64,000 nucleotides of DNA from Actinernus sp. WN-2022. Its lineage: Eukaryota > Cnidaria > Anthozoa > Actiniaria > Actinernidae. Each line of letters starts with the position of its first letter. The first letter of the stretch is position 1. Below the pieces are notes generated by a model, which searched no databases, was not told the origin of the DNA, and was given only the letters and a program-made list of their open reading frames with translations. Position numbers and translations under genes: made by a program. Shown piece by piece: positions 12,201 to 24,200 of this stretch. The DNA lies in assembly GCA_030867875.1 (NCBI GenBank), contig JAOWCC010001501.1:15219524-15283523 (forward strand), written 5' to 3'.

Positions 12201-15200
12201 TCAGAAAATGCAAGTTTTTAATTTTTTGTGTCGAGATTTTGCGCCGTCAACCAATCAGATTGCACCTTCTTTGGAAGCTCTTTTCGCCACCGTACCAATC
12301 AGATTGCACTGTGCTGGTCACGTGACAATGGACAACATTTGCAAGTTTTTCAAGATGGCGGCGAGTGGGAGATTTGTATTTGTCTTTTCTAAAGCTGAGA
12401 GGTGTTTCACGGGCTTTGGACGGGAATTGATCACATATTATGCGACATGCTTTAAGATACCCTGTGACAGTCTGCTCTGCGATCAACACTGACTAATAAC
12501 GACAACAGCTTGTAAATGTAAGTAGCCGCTAATCTGAACATGATAACTTTTATACCAATTGACTGTCGTTGTGTTGTTATTTATTGTTATTAACCTCTCG
12601 AAAGTACAGTAGAAATTACCCGATTTCTCAGTTCTCTGACTGACAGGAGCCTTTTAAAATATTATATGCACATGTTTATAAATTCGGGAACGAAAATCTA
12701 GCATGCAGTAAGTGAGTATAAACTGAGTAAGTAATCCGAAATGAATTTTTTTTCAAATGAACGATAAATGACTCTAATGTGTAAATAGCATATTTATCTG
12801 TGGCGTGTTATTGACACTGGTACAAACCAATCGGCTAAATTGCAGAATACAGTGGCACTCTTGAATCTCTTTAGAAATATCTGGCTCCGTGGCTCCGTAG
12901 TTGCCCGCGCAGTCGTTTTAAGGAACTGAAATAGTACTTAACTGTATTAGTCATTTTGTAGCTAATCTTAGGCAAAGGGGTTAGGATTAGCTAAGTCTTA
13001 CAACCTCCATTTTGAATTTATTATCATCACAAAGTAGGAGAGCAAAGGTCATGGCTCCGTGGCTCCGCGGCTCTGTGGATGAACAAAACACACAGGAATC
13101 CCATAATATAGTATTTATTCTCCATAATTTAATTTAATCAAATCTTAAAATAACCCCACACTTCATTGACTTCGTTCCCTAGGACGTTTTTCTTTCTTTT
13201 TTTTCGTTTTTCTTGATGACTTAAATATATATACCCATGTGTTTAGAAAATAAAACCTAATTCATCCCAGTTTGTACATCCATTATATAACTATTTATAC
13301 TAACTTTTATACGTTTATTTGACGCGTTGACATAATACATGTTGCTTCGTTCTACTACTGCATGTAAACAGCGACTCGTTCACACCCAGACATCTCTCTA
13401 GCGCGTTGACGCGTCAACATCATACATGTTGCTTCGTTCTACTACTGTGAACAGATAGACTCGTTCACACCCAGACATATCTCTAGCGCGTTGACGCGTT
13501 GACATCATACATGTTGCTTCGTTCTACTACTGTGAACAGAGAGACTCGTTCACACACAGACATATCTCTCTAACGCGTTGACATCATACATGTTGCTTCG
13601 TTCTACTACTACGAACAGAGAGAGACTCGTTCTAGAGAGATAACCATATATGGACTAACGCGTTGACATGTTGGCGTCTCCACCTAACGTACTTGAGCGG
13701 GTTAGGGTTCTGCAATTGCTCCCATTTCGCGGTATTTTTGGGCTGTGTAATAAAATACAGTAACAACAACACAAGAAAGTTATGTCAATTTACTTATTTA
13801 CTTAAAGAAGCATTATGTTTCTTTGTTGTTTAGTGACTTAGCCCTAAAGAACCCTAATTTAGTGAGCACCCATTGTTGACGGTTAGGGTGTTTTTAAATG
13901 TGGATTAGTGTTTGGGTTAATTGATAGCAACATTTAAGAAGCATTATGTTTCTGTGTTGTTTAGTGACCTAGCCCTAAAGAACCCTAAATTAGTGAGCAC
14001 CCATTGTTGACGGTTAGGGTGTTTTTAAATGATGGATTAGTGTTTGGATTAATCGATAGGAACATTTAAGACGCATTATGTTTCTTTGTTTTTAGTGACT
14101 TAGCCCTAAAGAACCCTAAATTAGTGATCACCCATTGTTGATGGTTAGGGTGTTTTTAAATGATGGATTAGGGTTTGGATTAATCGATAAAGGCATCGTG
14201 TTTCGGAATCTATAATGAGATTCACTGCGGAGCCACTCCAAATATAACCTTGCATTGGTAGGGTATAGACAGGTATCGTGTTTGGAATCTATAATGAGTT
14301 TCACTGCGGAGCCACGGAGCTGCGGAGCCTCTTCAAATATAACCTTGCATTGGTAGGGTATAGACAGGTATCGTGTTTGGAATCTATAATTGTATCACTA
14401 CGGAGCCACGGAGCCACGGAGCCGCGGAGCTACTCCAAATATAACCTTGCATTGGTAGGGTATAGACAGGTATCGTGTTTGGAATCTATAATGAGTTTCA
14501 CTGCGGAGCCACGGAGCTGCGGAGCCTCTTCAAATATAACCTTGCATTGGTAGGGTATAGACAGGTATCGTGTTTGGAATCTATAATTGTATCACTACGG
14601 AGCCACGGAGCCACGGAGCCGCGGAGCTACTCCAAATATAACCTTGCATTGGTAGGGTATAGACAGGTATCGTGTTTGGAATCTATAATTGTATCACTAC
14701 GGAGCCACGGAGCCGCGGAGCCACTCCAAATATAACCTTGCATTGGTAGGGTATAGACAGGTATCGTGTTTGGAATCTATAATTGTATCACTACGGAGCC
14801 ACGGAGCCACGGAGCCGCGGAGCCGCGGAGCCACTCCAAATATAACCTTACATTGGTAGGGTATATAGACAGGTATCGTGTTTGGAATCTATAATTGTAT
14901 CACTACGGAGCCACGGAGCCGCGGAGGTATAGACAGGTATCGTGTTTGGAATCTATAATTGTATCACTACGGAGCCACGGAGCCACGGAGCCGCGGAGCC
15001 CGCACTCCAAATATAACCTTGCATTGGTAGGGTATAGACAGGCATCGTTTTTGGAATGTATAATGAGTTTCACTACGGAGCCACGGAGCCGCGGAGCCAC
15101 TTCAAATATAACCTTGCATTGGTAGGGTATAGACAGGCATCGTTTTTGGAATCTATAACGACTTTTAATAATAATATGATACATGTAGGCTAAGTCTCAT

Positions 15201-18200
15201 GCTAGTGTTAAAGCTGGTTTAACGACACTGAGTGTTACTCAGTGTCGTTTTAGCTTGCTATGGTCTGCGGAACCGCGGAGCTGTTTTTTTTTTGGGAGAC
15301 GTTGAAAATTGACGTTGTATTCTGCAATCGCTCCAACCAATCTTTCCTAAACACAAGACCAAGCGACAGTTACCACCTAATACAATTATTAACTTTTTAT
15401 TTTGTTCTATTTCCGGCCCGGGTCTATTTACATCTGGCCTGTACCTCTTTGTATTTGATTATTATCTCTGGTTCAGGCAGTCTACAGTGTATTTAATTTT
15501 TTTTTAGAACTGACATACTTCATAATGATATTATGTATAGAGTAGTGTATTTATCATTATTGCAAGTTTATAAAATAAACTAAATTTGGTCCAGAACTGA
15601 GAGAGTATACTTACATGTAAGTGTCACTCTTTCTTTCCCTTCCCCTTTCTTGGTACCATTATATAGCCATGCAAGCTAGATCTTGTTTCAGTGTTTTCCA
15701 TCTGAGGTGGTCCTGCCTTAAGATAACCTACCTTCTCATCATTGTATTTCTTATTATGCCTTATATTACTCGTATACATTTCCATTATCTTATGAGAAAC
15801 TAATGTAATAATATTGTTGTTGTTGTTAGTAATCAGGCATCAAATATATATAGTAGTAAATGGCCTGATTCCTCAGTTCTTGGAGTCAGCAGCGTCACTT
15901 TCACTCGGTCACGATCAGGAGTACGAGTACTTTTAAGAATTATTTGGGAATGAAAATTAATCTTGCTGCGACCCCAATGATAGAAAAAAATGTGTGGACA
16001 TTGCATGTTTCTTTGTGGCCTGCCATTATAAGTTTCAGTCTCCTTCAAGATGTAGAAAATGAGCACTAGCACAGTGACAGCTCACTAATACTAGAAAATG
16101 GTGGTCTGTAGTTTACGACCCCAATCGAAAATATTGTATTGAGAATTTAGCCTGAATTTCAGTCGTCTATACTGGTTTGTTATTGAGAATTACAAATAGA
16201 TGCCTTATTTTCATATGACTAGAATGACATCCCTAACTATTCACAATGAATAGCAACATTATGTGGAATTTGTTGTTCTAAATTGCTTGATTTTTCGTAG
16301 TCGTACTGCACCTGATACAATTACAATGCATCAAATTTGAGTGACTCGATATCGTGCAGACTACTCAAATAACCATTTCACTTCAATCAACAACACCCAT
16401 ACCAAGTTTTTTTATAATTCTAACGACCCTCAAGGAACAATAATATTGAAAAGAAAGTAATATTAAACTACAGAATTGAAGGAAATTGTGGCTGAAATGT
16501 CATGCACAGCATGTGTGTTGTGTGTGTATTATGGCTCTATCATTTCCAACCCCCCCCCCCCCGAATACCATAACCCTGACCCCCCCCCCCCCCCCCCCCC
16601 CCCCCCCGACTCCCCCCCCCCCCCCCGACCCCCCCCCCCCCCCCCCGGAATACGTGGGGGATTTGCACATTGACATATGACAGACAAGAGCATCAGTAGT
16701 GAACCAATTCTCTGGCTACTCTAGCACAAACCATGTTGACACAAAATTATGCTAGAACTCCATGCAGTACATGCTATAGATGGCCCGAGTTAAGGCCACT
16801 CGGGGCCTCTTGTTAAGTTTTTGTTTGGAACCAAATAAAATAAACTTAGTCTTTGATAAATTGACGGTGAGTTTATTGGCAATGAGCCATTCTTGGAGAG
16901 AATCGAGATCCTTATTTAAGACTGATGCAAGAGTTCTTAAAGATTTATGATTAAAAAATAAATTCATGTCGTCGGCATATGATACTAAATGGATGAATTT
17001 CGTACAAAACTGAACATCATTGATGAAAATAAGGAACACAATTGGTCCAAGGATAGATCCTTGGGGGACGCCACAAGTTATTGGAAGAAGATCGGATTTA
17101 ACTCCATCAATACAAACATATTGTTTTCTGTTTTCCAAGTAGCTTCGAAACCATCTGTTTGTCTCATTGTTAATGCCATAATAGGAAAGTTTATCTAATA
17201 AAATATCATGGTTAACACAGTCAAAAGCCTTTGATAAATCTAAAAAGATACCTATTGAAAGATTCCCATTATCAATCGAGTCTATAATTCTATTTACGAA
17301 ATCGAGGATTGCCAAATGTGTATTTCTTTGTTTTCTAAATCCAAACTGATAATCGAACAACAGATGGTTCTGTTCTAGGTGGTGTGTTAACATTTCACAA
17401 ATAATTTTTCAAGTATTTTTGACAGAGTTGGAAGGAGTGATATGGGTCTGAAATTGTGATAGATCTAAGGATACCAGGAGTCATCCATGGGTTTTCCTTA
17501 GTTCTAGAATGAATTCTCACATGTTTAATAGGAAAGTGTTTGTCATACAATTTGGTAATTGTATTAATTAGATACGTATATTGTGCATTTGGGTCGTTAC
17601 TTCTATAAACGTGTAACCAGTCAATAATGAATATGTCACGTCTAAACTTTTCTTCACCTTCTATGGAGAATACCCGCTTAGTAATGTTGGTTTTATTGTG
17701 GTTCTTGTTTTTAGTACCATGTTGTATGATAAACACTGGGAGGTGGTCCGAAATGTCTGTATATAATATGCTAGGATGAATATTGTCAGCTAAATCAAGG
17801 CATTTGTATAAATGTTGTCAATTAGTGTTGCTGACTCAGAAGTTATTCTTGTTGGTTTTACTATGGTCGGAAAGAGAGAATAGGACAATGTTCTATTAAA
17901 AAAAAGAGTTAGTTTCACTGTGATTTTCACTCTTTAGGAGATCAATGTTGAAATCTCCAGCTAGGTAACAACGCTTACTAGTTTTATCTATTTTGTCAAA
18001 ACGTTCTGAGAAAAGTTTTGAGTAGTCTTCGATATTCGTTTTGGGGGGTTTATATGAAACGCCTACTAAACTACTAATATTTTTTTTTTGAATTTCTACG
18101 AAGAGAAATTGAGTCTCGTTACTATTATAGACTAAGTCGTCACGCACTCTAAAATCATAATCAGTGCTGATGTACAAGGCAATTCCACCTCCACCGTCTT

Positions 18201-21200
18201 CATTAGGTCTGTTTATAAAAACAGGATCGTGATAACCCATCAGTGCTACTGAGCTCTGATCGTCGTTTTGATTGAGCCATGTCTCCGTCAAGGCGATTAC
18301 ATCAAAGTGAAAGTTTAACGAAGTAATATAACAACCGAGATCATTAAAATGTTTACGTAAACTTCTTATATTAAAATGAATAAGCGAGAATTGTACAGGT
18401 TTCGCAATAAGATCTCTGAAACTATCTTCTACGTAGTATTGACATTTGTTTATCATTTTATCAACTTTGGTAAAAACATGTTCGTCCGGATCGCAAAAAT
18501 TGTCAATAAAATTCGCTTTAGACTTAGAAAAATTGTAATCTTTGAACGGTGAAATGCAAGAGTGTTAAGGTTATCGGGGTTCCAGTAACAGCTAGATCCA
18601 TGCTGCAATTCAAATAAGGCCGAGTGGAATTCATTATCTTCTAAAAACATAAAATCAAAGCATTGACTTTCATAAACCGGTTCCCGACTGTTTTTTTATC
18701 ACCAGGCGGTCCACGTTGAAATAAGCATACTTCCCTTCCTGACGAGCTTTCTTCAGCGCTTCTTGTTGTTCCTTAAATTTACCTGCTGTTAGCGTTGATT
18801 CTTTATCCTTGTATCGTAGGAATTTAATTTAATTAATTTAATTCTGTTCAGATTGAGGCCCCGTTTATATGGAGAAAATGTTGTACCGTAGACCCGAACC
18901 CTACCCCACGTGACCTAAGAGTGTCTCACCATGTAAAGCGTTTCAAAAGGGGAATTGATACCTTGTATGCTAAATCGGACAACCACACGGCAAACATGCA
19001 AAACAGACTTAATGCGTATTATTACATTTATAATTTTTAATGTTCATATTTTACTATTGCAATGGTACACCTTACGTTTACAACTGATGTTTTTAACTGT
19101 GGATAAATAAAGATTGTCTGTCTGTCTGTAATATCGGCCTGCGCATGCTCTGTGTGACCCGAGATTTCCCGGGTCGCGAGCCAATTTTTTTGGAAAAGGT
19201 TGCGTAAGTATGAAAAGTATTGTAATTGCTTGATTCCGGTTCTTCCGATTTTCGGCACTTGGTCGCATTCTATCAGCTAAATAGCTGTTGGTATTGTTGT
19301 TGGTACGATTTCTCTCCGCTTACTCACCATATCTTACCAGCTTCTCCGCAACATCTTGATGACCATTGGCCGCCGCTAGGTGCAGAGCATTCTTGCCTTC
19401 TGAAGTAGTAAGCCATATGTCTGCCTCATGAATAAGAAACAGCTCGCACAGTTGCGCATTACCGTTGACACAAGCCAGGTGAAACGCTGTCACTCCTCCG
19501 TTATCCGGGACATTGACATCTGCGCGGGAGTCACTGAGCAGTAAGTTAGTCAGACCCAGAACCCCATGACGCGCGGCAAAATGAAGAGGGGTGGAGCCAT
19601 CTATGTTTTTAGCTGACGGATCGGCCCCGAGTTTCATCAGAACCTTAGCAGCTTTAGGACTGTTATATCTGTTAAGGAGAAAAAACACATACGGATTACC
19701 ATTCTTCCATCTCAATTCTTCGAATGCGATCAATCATAATACGATCCTGTCGTTTGCGGTAAATATATTCCATCAAATCCCGTAGATGAGCGCCAGCGCC
19801 TATATACGTTATATATAAGAGGTCAAAAAGTATGACAGAAAATTGTCTGCAGAATACGTTAACACTGTAGAGCACCAACGGTATGTTAGCAAGCTAACAC
19901 TAACGAAACGAGTGTTGAAAATGAGTCTTTGCTTTATCGCCACTATAAATACAGAAATGGCGCAGCTCACGAGGTCGAACTGGTATCATATGAAGGCGAC
20001 ACTGGCAGCCGCTCTACAATTCATGTATGACCTCATACCCATCATACCCTATTCCAGACTAAAAAGGCCAAATTTATAACCCTATTTCAGACTAAATTAA
20101 AACAGCCTGAAAACCATACTCTTGGAGGCGGCACATACCCGTATAGACATATACATATTTATTAGCACCGAATATATACAATTTTGTACATTGGTCTTGC
20201 AGGTCTATAAGGATATAACTGTAGGCTACAAGTATGCTAATAACAACCTAAAATATAAAAGAGTCTAATTACCGGAAGTAGGAAGAGTATTTGAGGGACC
20301 AACACTATGATTCGTTGCGTACTTTAAAACACATGTGTACATATTTTGCGACTTGCTTTTGGAGTGCAAGCGGTGGATTCATTGTAATGTTAAAGAGTGT
20401 GTTGTTATTTAGTGTTGTCGAGTTGTACTTTCGTTGAACATTAATGATACTGATTATACTGCATCTGAGAGAGTCGTAAATTGGACATTTAGTTTAAAGA
20501 TGTCTTTCATCCTCGGTCTCCCTTTTACATTTAGGACAGATTCTGTCCTCGACTTTCCGATATGGCTTTCCATGCCTCCCTTTCTCGATTTCAAGGCAGT
20601 GATTGCAGTTCTGTGTTCAATATTGTGAACATTCAAAACATAAGGTTCGAGTATGTAGCTAATTTTAAAAGTGCGATATGTTCGCAGCTTGTTTCTTTGA
20701 TCCTTATCTTTTCTTTCATCTTCAATGTCTTCCAGCCTCTGCTTTATCATTAAAATATAATACTTTTGTTCATGAGGTTCATCGGGCTGCGTGATCCACA
20801 AATCGGCAAGTCCTAATTCGGCTATGTTGTATTTTGTTTGGTTATACCAATCTGTCTTGTTATTCGAGTTAATACTGTCTAAGTATGTATCACGTGACAG
20901 CTATTTCCCTCTGCTCTGAGAAGCTTGAACCAGAACTTAAAGGATCTTAATTTCGCCTCTACTTTTAGTGGAAACCTTCCCAATTCTGCTCTACCTGACA
21001 GGCTGTGTTTGTGGCGGTTTTGTTAACTCCCAATAGGAGTTTACAGAATTTATCGTGTACAATTTCTATTGGGGCTTTATCTAGTGACTTAGTCGCCTCA
21101 GCTTCCCAAATCTCGTTCCGTAGAGCAGGATTGGTTTAATAAGTGAGTCAAAGAGCTTTAGAGTTAGACAATAGTCTTACGTTGGTTCTGAAGTTTTCAC

Positions 21201-24200
21201 CCATACTCTTTCTTAATTTAAATAATGCCTTAAGCGCTACCTTTTTAAGTTCTATTTTAGCTAAGTTAAAGTTACCAATGGCACTCAGCATTATCCCAAG
21301 ATACTTGTATGATATTACATTTTCAATTTCTTTTATTCGGTATGAAAACTGGTAATTATTCATAGCATTACCAGTATTATTGAACACTAATATCTTGGTT
21401 TTATCTAAGTTAATTTCCAATTCATTTTCATCAGAGAATATTTGTATTTGATTGATATAATTTTGCAGTTGTACTTTGCTTTTTGCCATCAGTACAAGTA
21501 TAGCTTTTATATGGGACAACCCCCCTCCCCCGGCCTAATAACACCTAATGACTTAGTTTCTTTTACTCGTTTGAACTGCGTATTACCTATAATAACAGTG
21601 GGATCTGTAATTAAATTACTCAGTCGATTCCGTGATGCCACAACTACAGATGTGTCATCTGGGTAAAGATTAGGAATGGAGTCCAACAGGCAGCTCAGGA
21701 GGTCATTGATATAAACAAGAAAAAGTAAGGGTCCCAAATTGGACCCGTTGTGGTACTCCACACTTTACCTCCATAGTCCATACTATCTGATAGCACTCCA
21801 TTCACGAAACAGTGTTGATTACGCTTCGTCAAGTATGACTTAAACCAAATATTTTTCATATTTCTAATGCCCAGACGATTCAACTTTTGTAAAAGAATGT
21901 TATGGTCTACAGTGTCGAAAGCTTTTTTTAAATCTAAAAACACAGCAGTGTTAAAATCGCCATCGCCATATTTTGGTATCAAACCAAGGGGTGAAGTAAT
22001 GGTCAAAGAGAGTCAAAAGAGCGAATTTTATAAGAGATTTGCACTCGTTCCAATCCTTCCCCCGAGGGAGGGGGGGGGGGGGGGGGGGGGGGGGAGGTTG
22101 GAATTGATAGAGCCATTAAAAGCATGGGATCAAGTTTTGGGGTAGGGTCCGCTCATCGTATTCGGTGTACTAAATAAGTGCGTGCATTTCTTGAGGTCAA
22201 AATAAATGTTTTGCCCAGCCAGCAATTATAATTTTACAACATTACTTTGCATTGTAATTACACGAACGTTACATATTGTTGCACATTCCAAGAACCCATA
22301 TTCGTCTCTATGATAAAGTACCATTTTTTTTATTAGCTCTTCCCTAATCACGTGCATATCGAACTGATCTGATATAAAATCTTGATTTTTCTAACCCATA
22401 AATTTCCGAGAATTGTATTGTATTTGCTAGGGGCATATTCTATGTTTGGCCTGCTCCAATAATTATTCAAAATACCTTCAAAGGGTTTTGTTGGTTTAGC
22501 TTTCGAGTCGAGGTCACGAAAGAGGGTGTTGATATAAATGCAAATTTCGCAGTAAACGCTATCTATAGACCAAAAATAAGTTTAGCAATAAGCATGAGGT
22601 GTAAAAAACTTAAATGAAAAATATGTTATTATATTACTGACACAAACTTTAGCCGTTAATTAAATGCTAAACTTACGCTCGGTATTATACGAACTCAAAC
22701 TTTCGCAGTTAATTAAGTAATGGTCCAGATAAGAACTGTAGTAGAATCTATTGTTCTGCGGCAATGAGCCTCCCCCACATACGATTTTGCTTGAATATGC
22801 CTAAAGTGCTTTAGGAGGTATGTACAGTCCAAACTACATCTCGAAAATAAAGTATTTGTTATGCCATTGGCTCTTTTTTTCTGTGAAAACGCAGAGAAGC
22901 CACCATCCAGCCAATCGGATATAGAGAAAACAAAGGATTTTTCAATCGCAAATTTGAGAACTTTCCCCACACACGATATTCTTCGAAATTAAACCATAGT
23001 TAGTTTGATCAAAAATAAATTCAAACCACAAAAAATATCGAATGAAAATGTATTATTTCGATGGGTTTCTATTGAATTTATAAGTATCAACCAATGAAAT
23101 TATGAGAAAGAATAATAGAAAATTAACACCTTTTAACATTCCTTGCCGTAGACACTACAGTTCTTATCTGGACCATTATTTAAATGCTAAACTTACGCTC
23201 TGTATATATGCGAGCTCAAACTTTAGCCGTTAATTAAATGCTAAACTTACGCTCTGTATATATGCGAGCTCAAACTTTAGCCGTTAATTAAATGCTAAAC
23301 TTACGCTCTGTATATTATGGAGAGTCAAACTTTAGCAGTTAATTAAATGCTAAACTTACTCTCTGTATATATGCGAGCTCAAACTTTAGCAGTTAATGAA
23401 ATGCGAAACTTACGCTCTGTATATGTAGAGAGTCAAACTTTAGTAGTTAATTAAATGCTAAACTTACGCTCTGTATATATGGAGAGTCAAACTTTAGCCG
23501 TTAATTAAATGCTAAACTTACGCTCTGTATATCACTGGTTCAGGTCAGTTTGCACTGTAAGCTACAAACACTCGCTGACATATGATATTCAGGACACATT
23601 TAGTATTCCAGTGGCTAAAACGTCCCGATATAAGCGATTTGTAGTGATCATTCTGTGTATTCTTATTCCGTAATACGGCCAATCGAACGCACACTTAGTC
23701 TGTTCTGAGTGAGCGGACACCAGTTACAGCAGGTAGTTCCTTTATTTTATAGCAGGGGCGTAGCTCGGACTTAACAGGAATTTTGTTGATTTTGTTTTTG
23801 CTGTAGTGTAGCAGTGATTTTCTTCTGTTTTGTATAACTTTTATTAGAAACTCAACGCTAACCCTTGAGTGAGCACGGCGAATATGTTATCTACTGCACT
23901 ATTCAACCGAATCCCAATCTTACTAAAACATATTTTGATTTTGAAAAATATAATCATGACTTTTAAAACGAATAGTTCATTTTTTTTCTATTTGTAATTT
24001 TTGCTCTTGATTCAGGTTGATTAGGTCGAGAAAATATTGCATCGAAAACGCTGGGAAATAGCGTTTCACAGTCTTGTAAATTTCAAAACGTTCCTGAGCT
24101 CGCGCCTTCAGCGCTCGTTTGTCTTGTACCTCCGGGGCTTAAAGGGAAAATATGACTGGCTACGCCCTGTATAGTGTGTCTTCTAGAGCAGAAAGAAACA

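Larger units (their letters stand above)
12142..16812. mobile_element. Element E: no-TSD hairpin-ended element inserted in the LINE
   Basis: 4671 bp. Left end TTACTCGGGCCAGGCC, right end GGCCACTCGGGGCCTCTTG. Flanks are A on the left and T on the right with no target duplication. Removing it joins the LINE as ...KLNNTVVNESD... in frame. It contains two tandem copies of its left subterminal motif (12142-12210), GC-content-variable unique DNA, three minisatellites (13330-15165) and a poly-C stretch. No open frame looks like a protein. It may be a Helitron-like nonautonomous element. Confidence 0.75.
11290..18840 (-). mobile_element. CR1/L2-type LINE, degenerate, split by a 4.7-kb insertion
   Basis: Minus strand, 5' end on the right. 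About 18810-18662: end of ORF1 (ARQEGKYAYFNVDRLVIKKQ). 18456-17896: APE-type endonuclease (LIHFNIRSLRKHF, ALTETWL, AGDFNIDLL). 17736-17395: linker. 17393-16813: reverse transcriptase (FLDLSKAFDCVNHDIL, GVPQGSILGP, SYADDMNL). The frame continues at 12141-11943 (FLGLILDEHITWNSQI) after element 12142-16812 is removed. 12141 to about 11290: thumb and 3' end. Several frameshifts and stops, so inactive. It lies in TRPA copy 1 intron 2 and is absent from copy 2. Confidence 0.88.

Noticed and set aside
13800..14190. TTAGGGT / CCCTAA motifs as an interstitial telomere
   Set aside because: The motifs occur once or twice per 120-bp unit, not as tandem hexamers.
14278..15184. Several open frames of 76-93 codons on both strands
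   Set aside because: They follow the 93-bp minisatellite period and repeat the same peptide; no coding signal.
16476..16680. Proline-rich frames across poly-C
   Set aside because: Homopolymer translation only.
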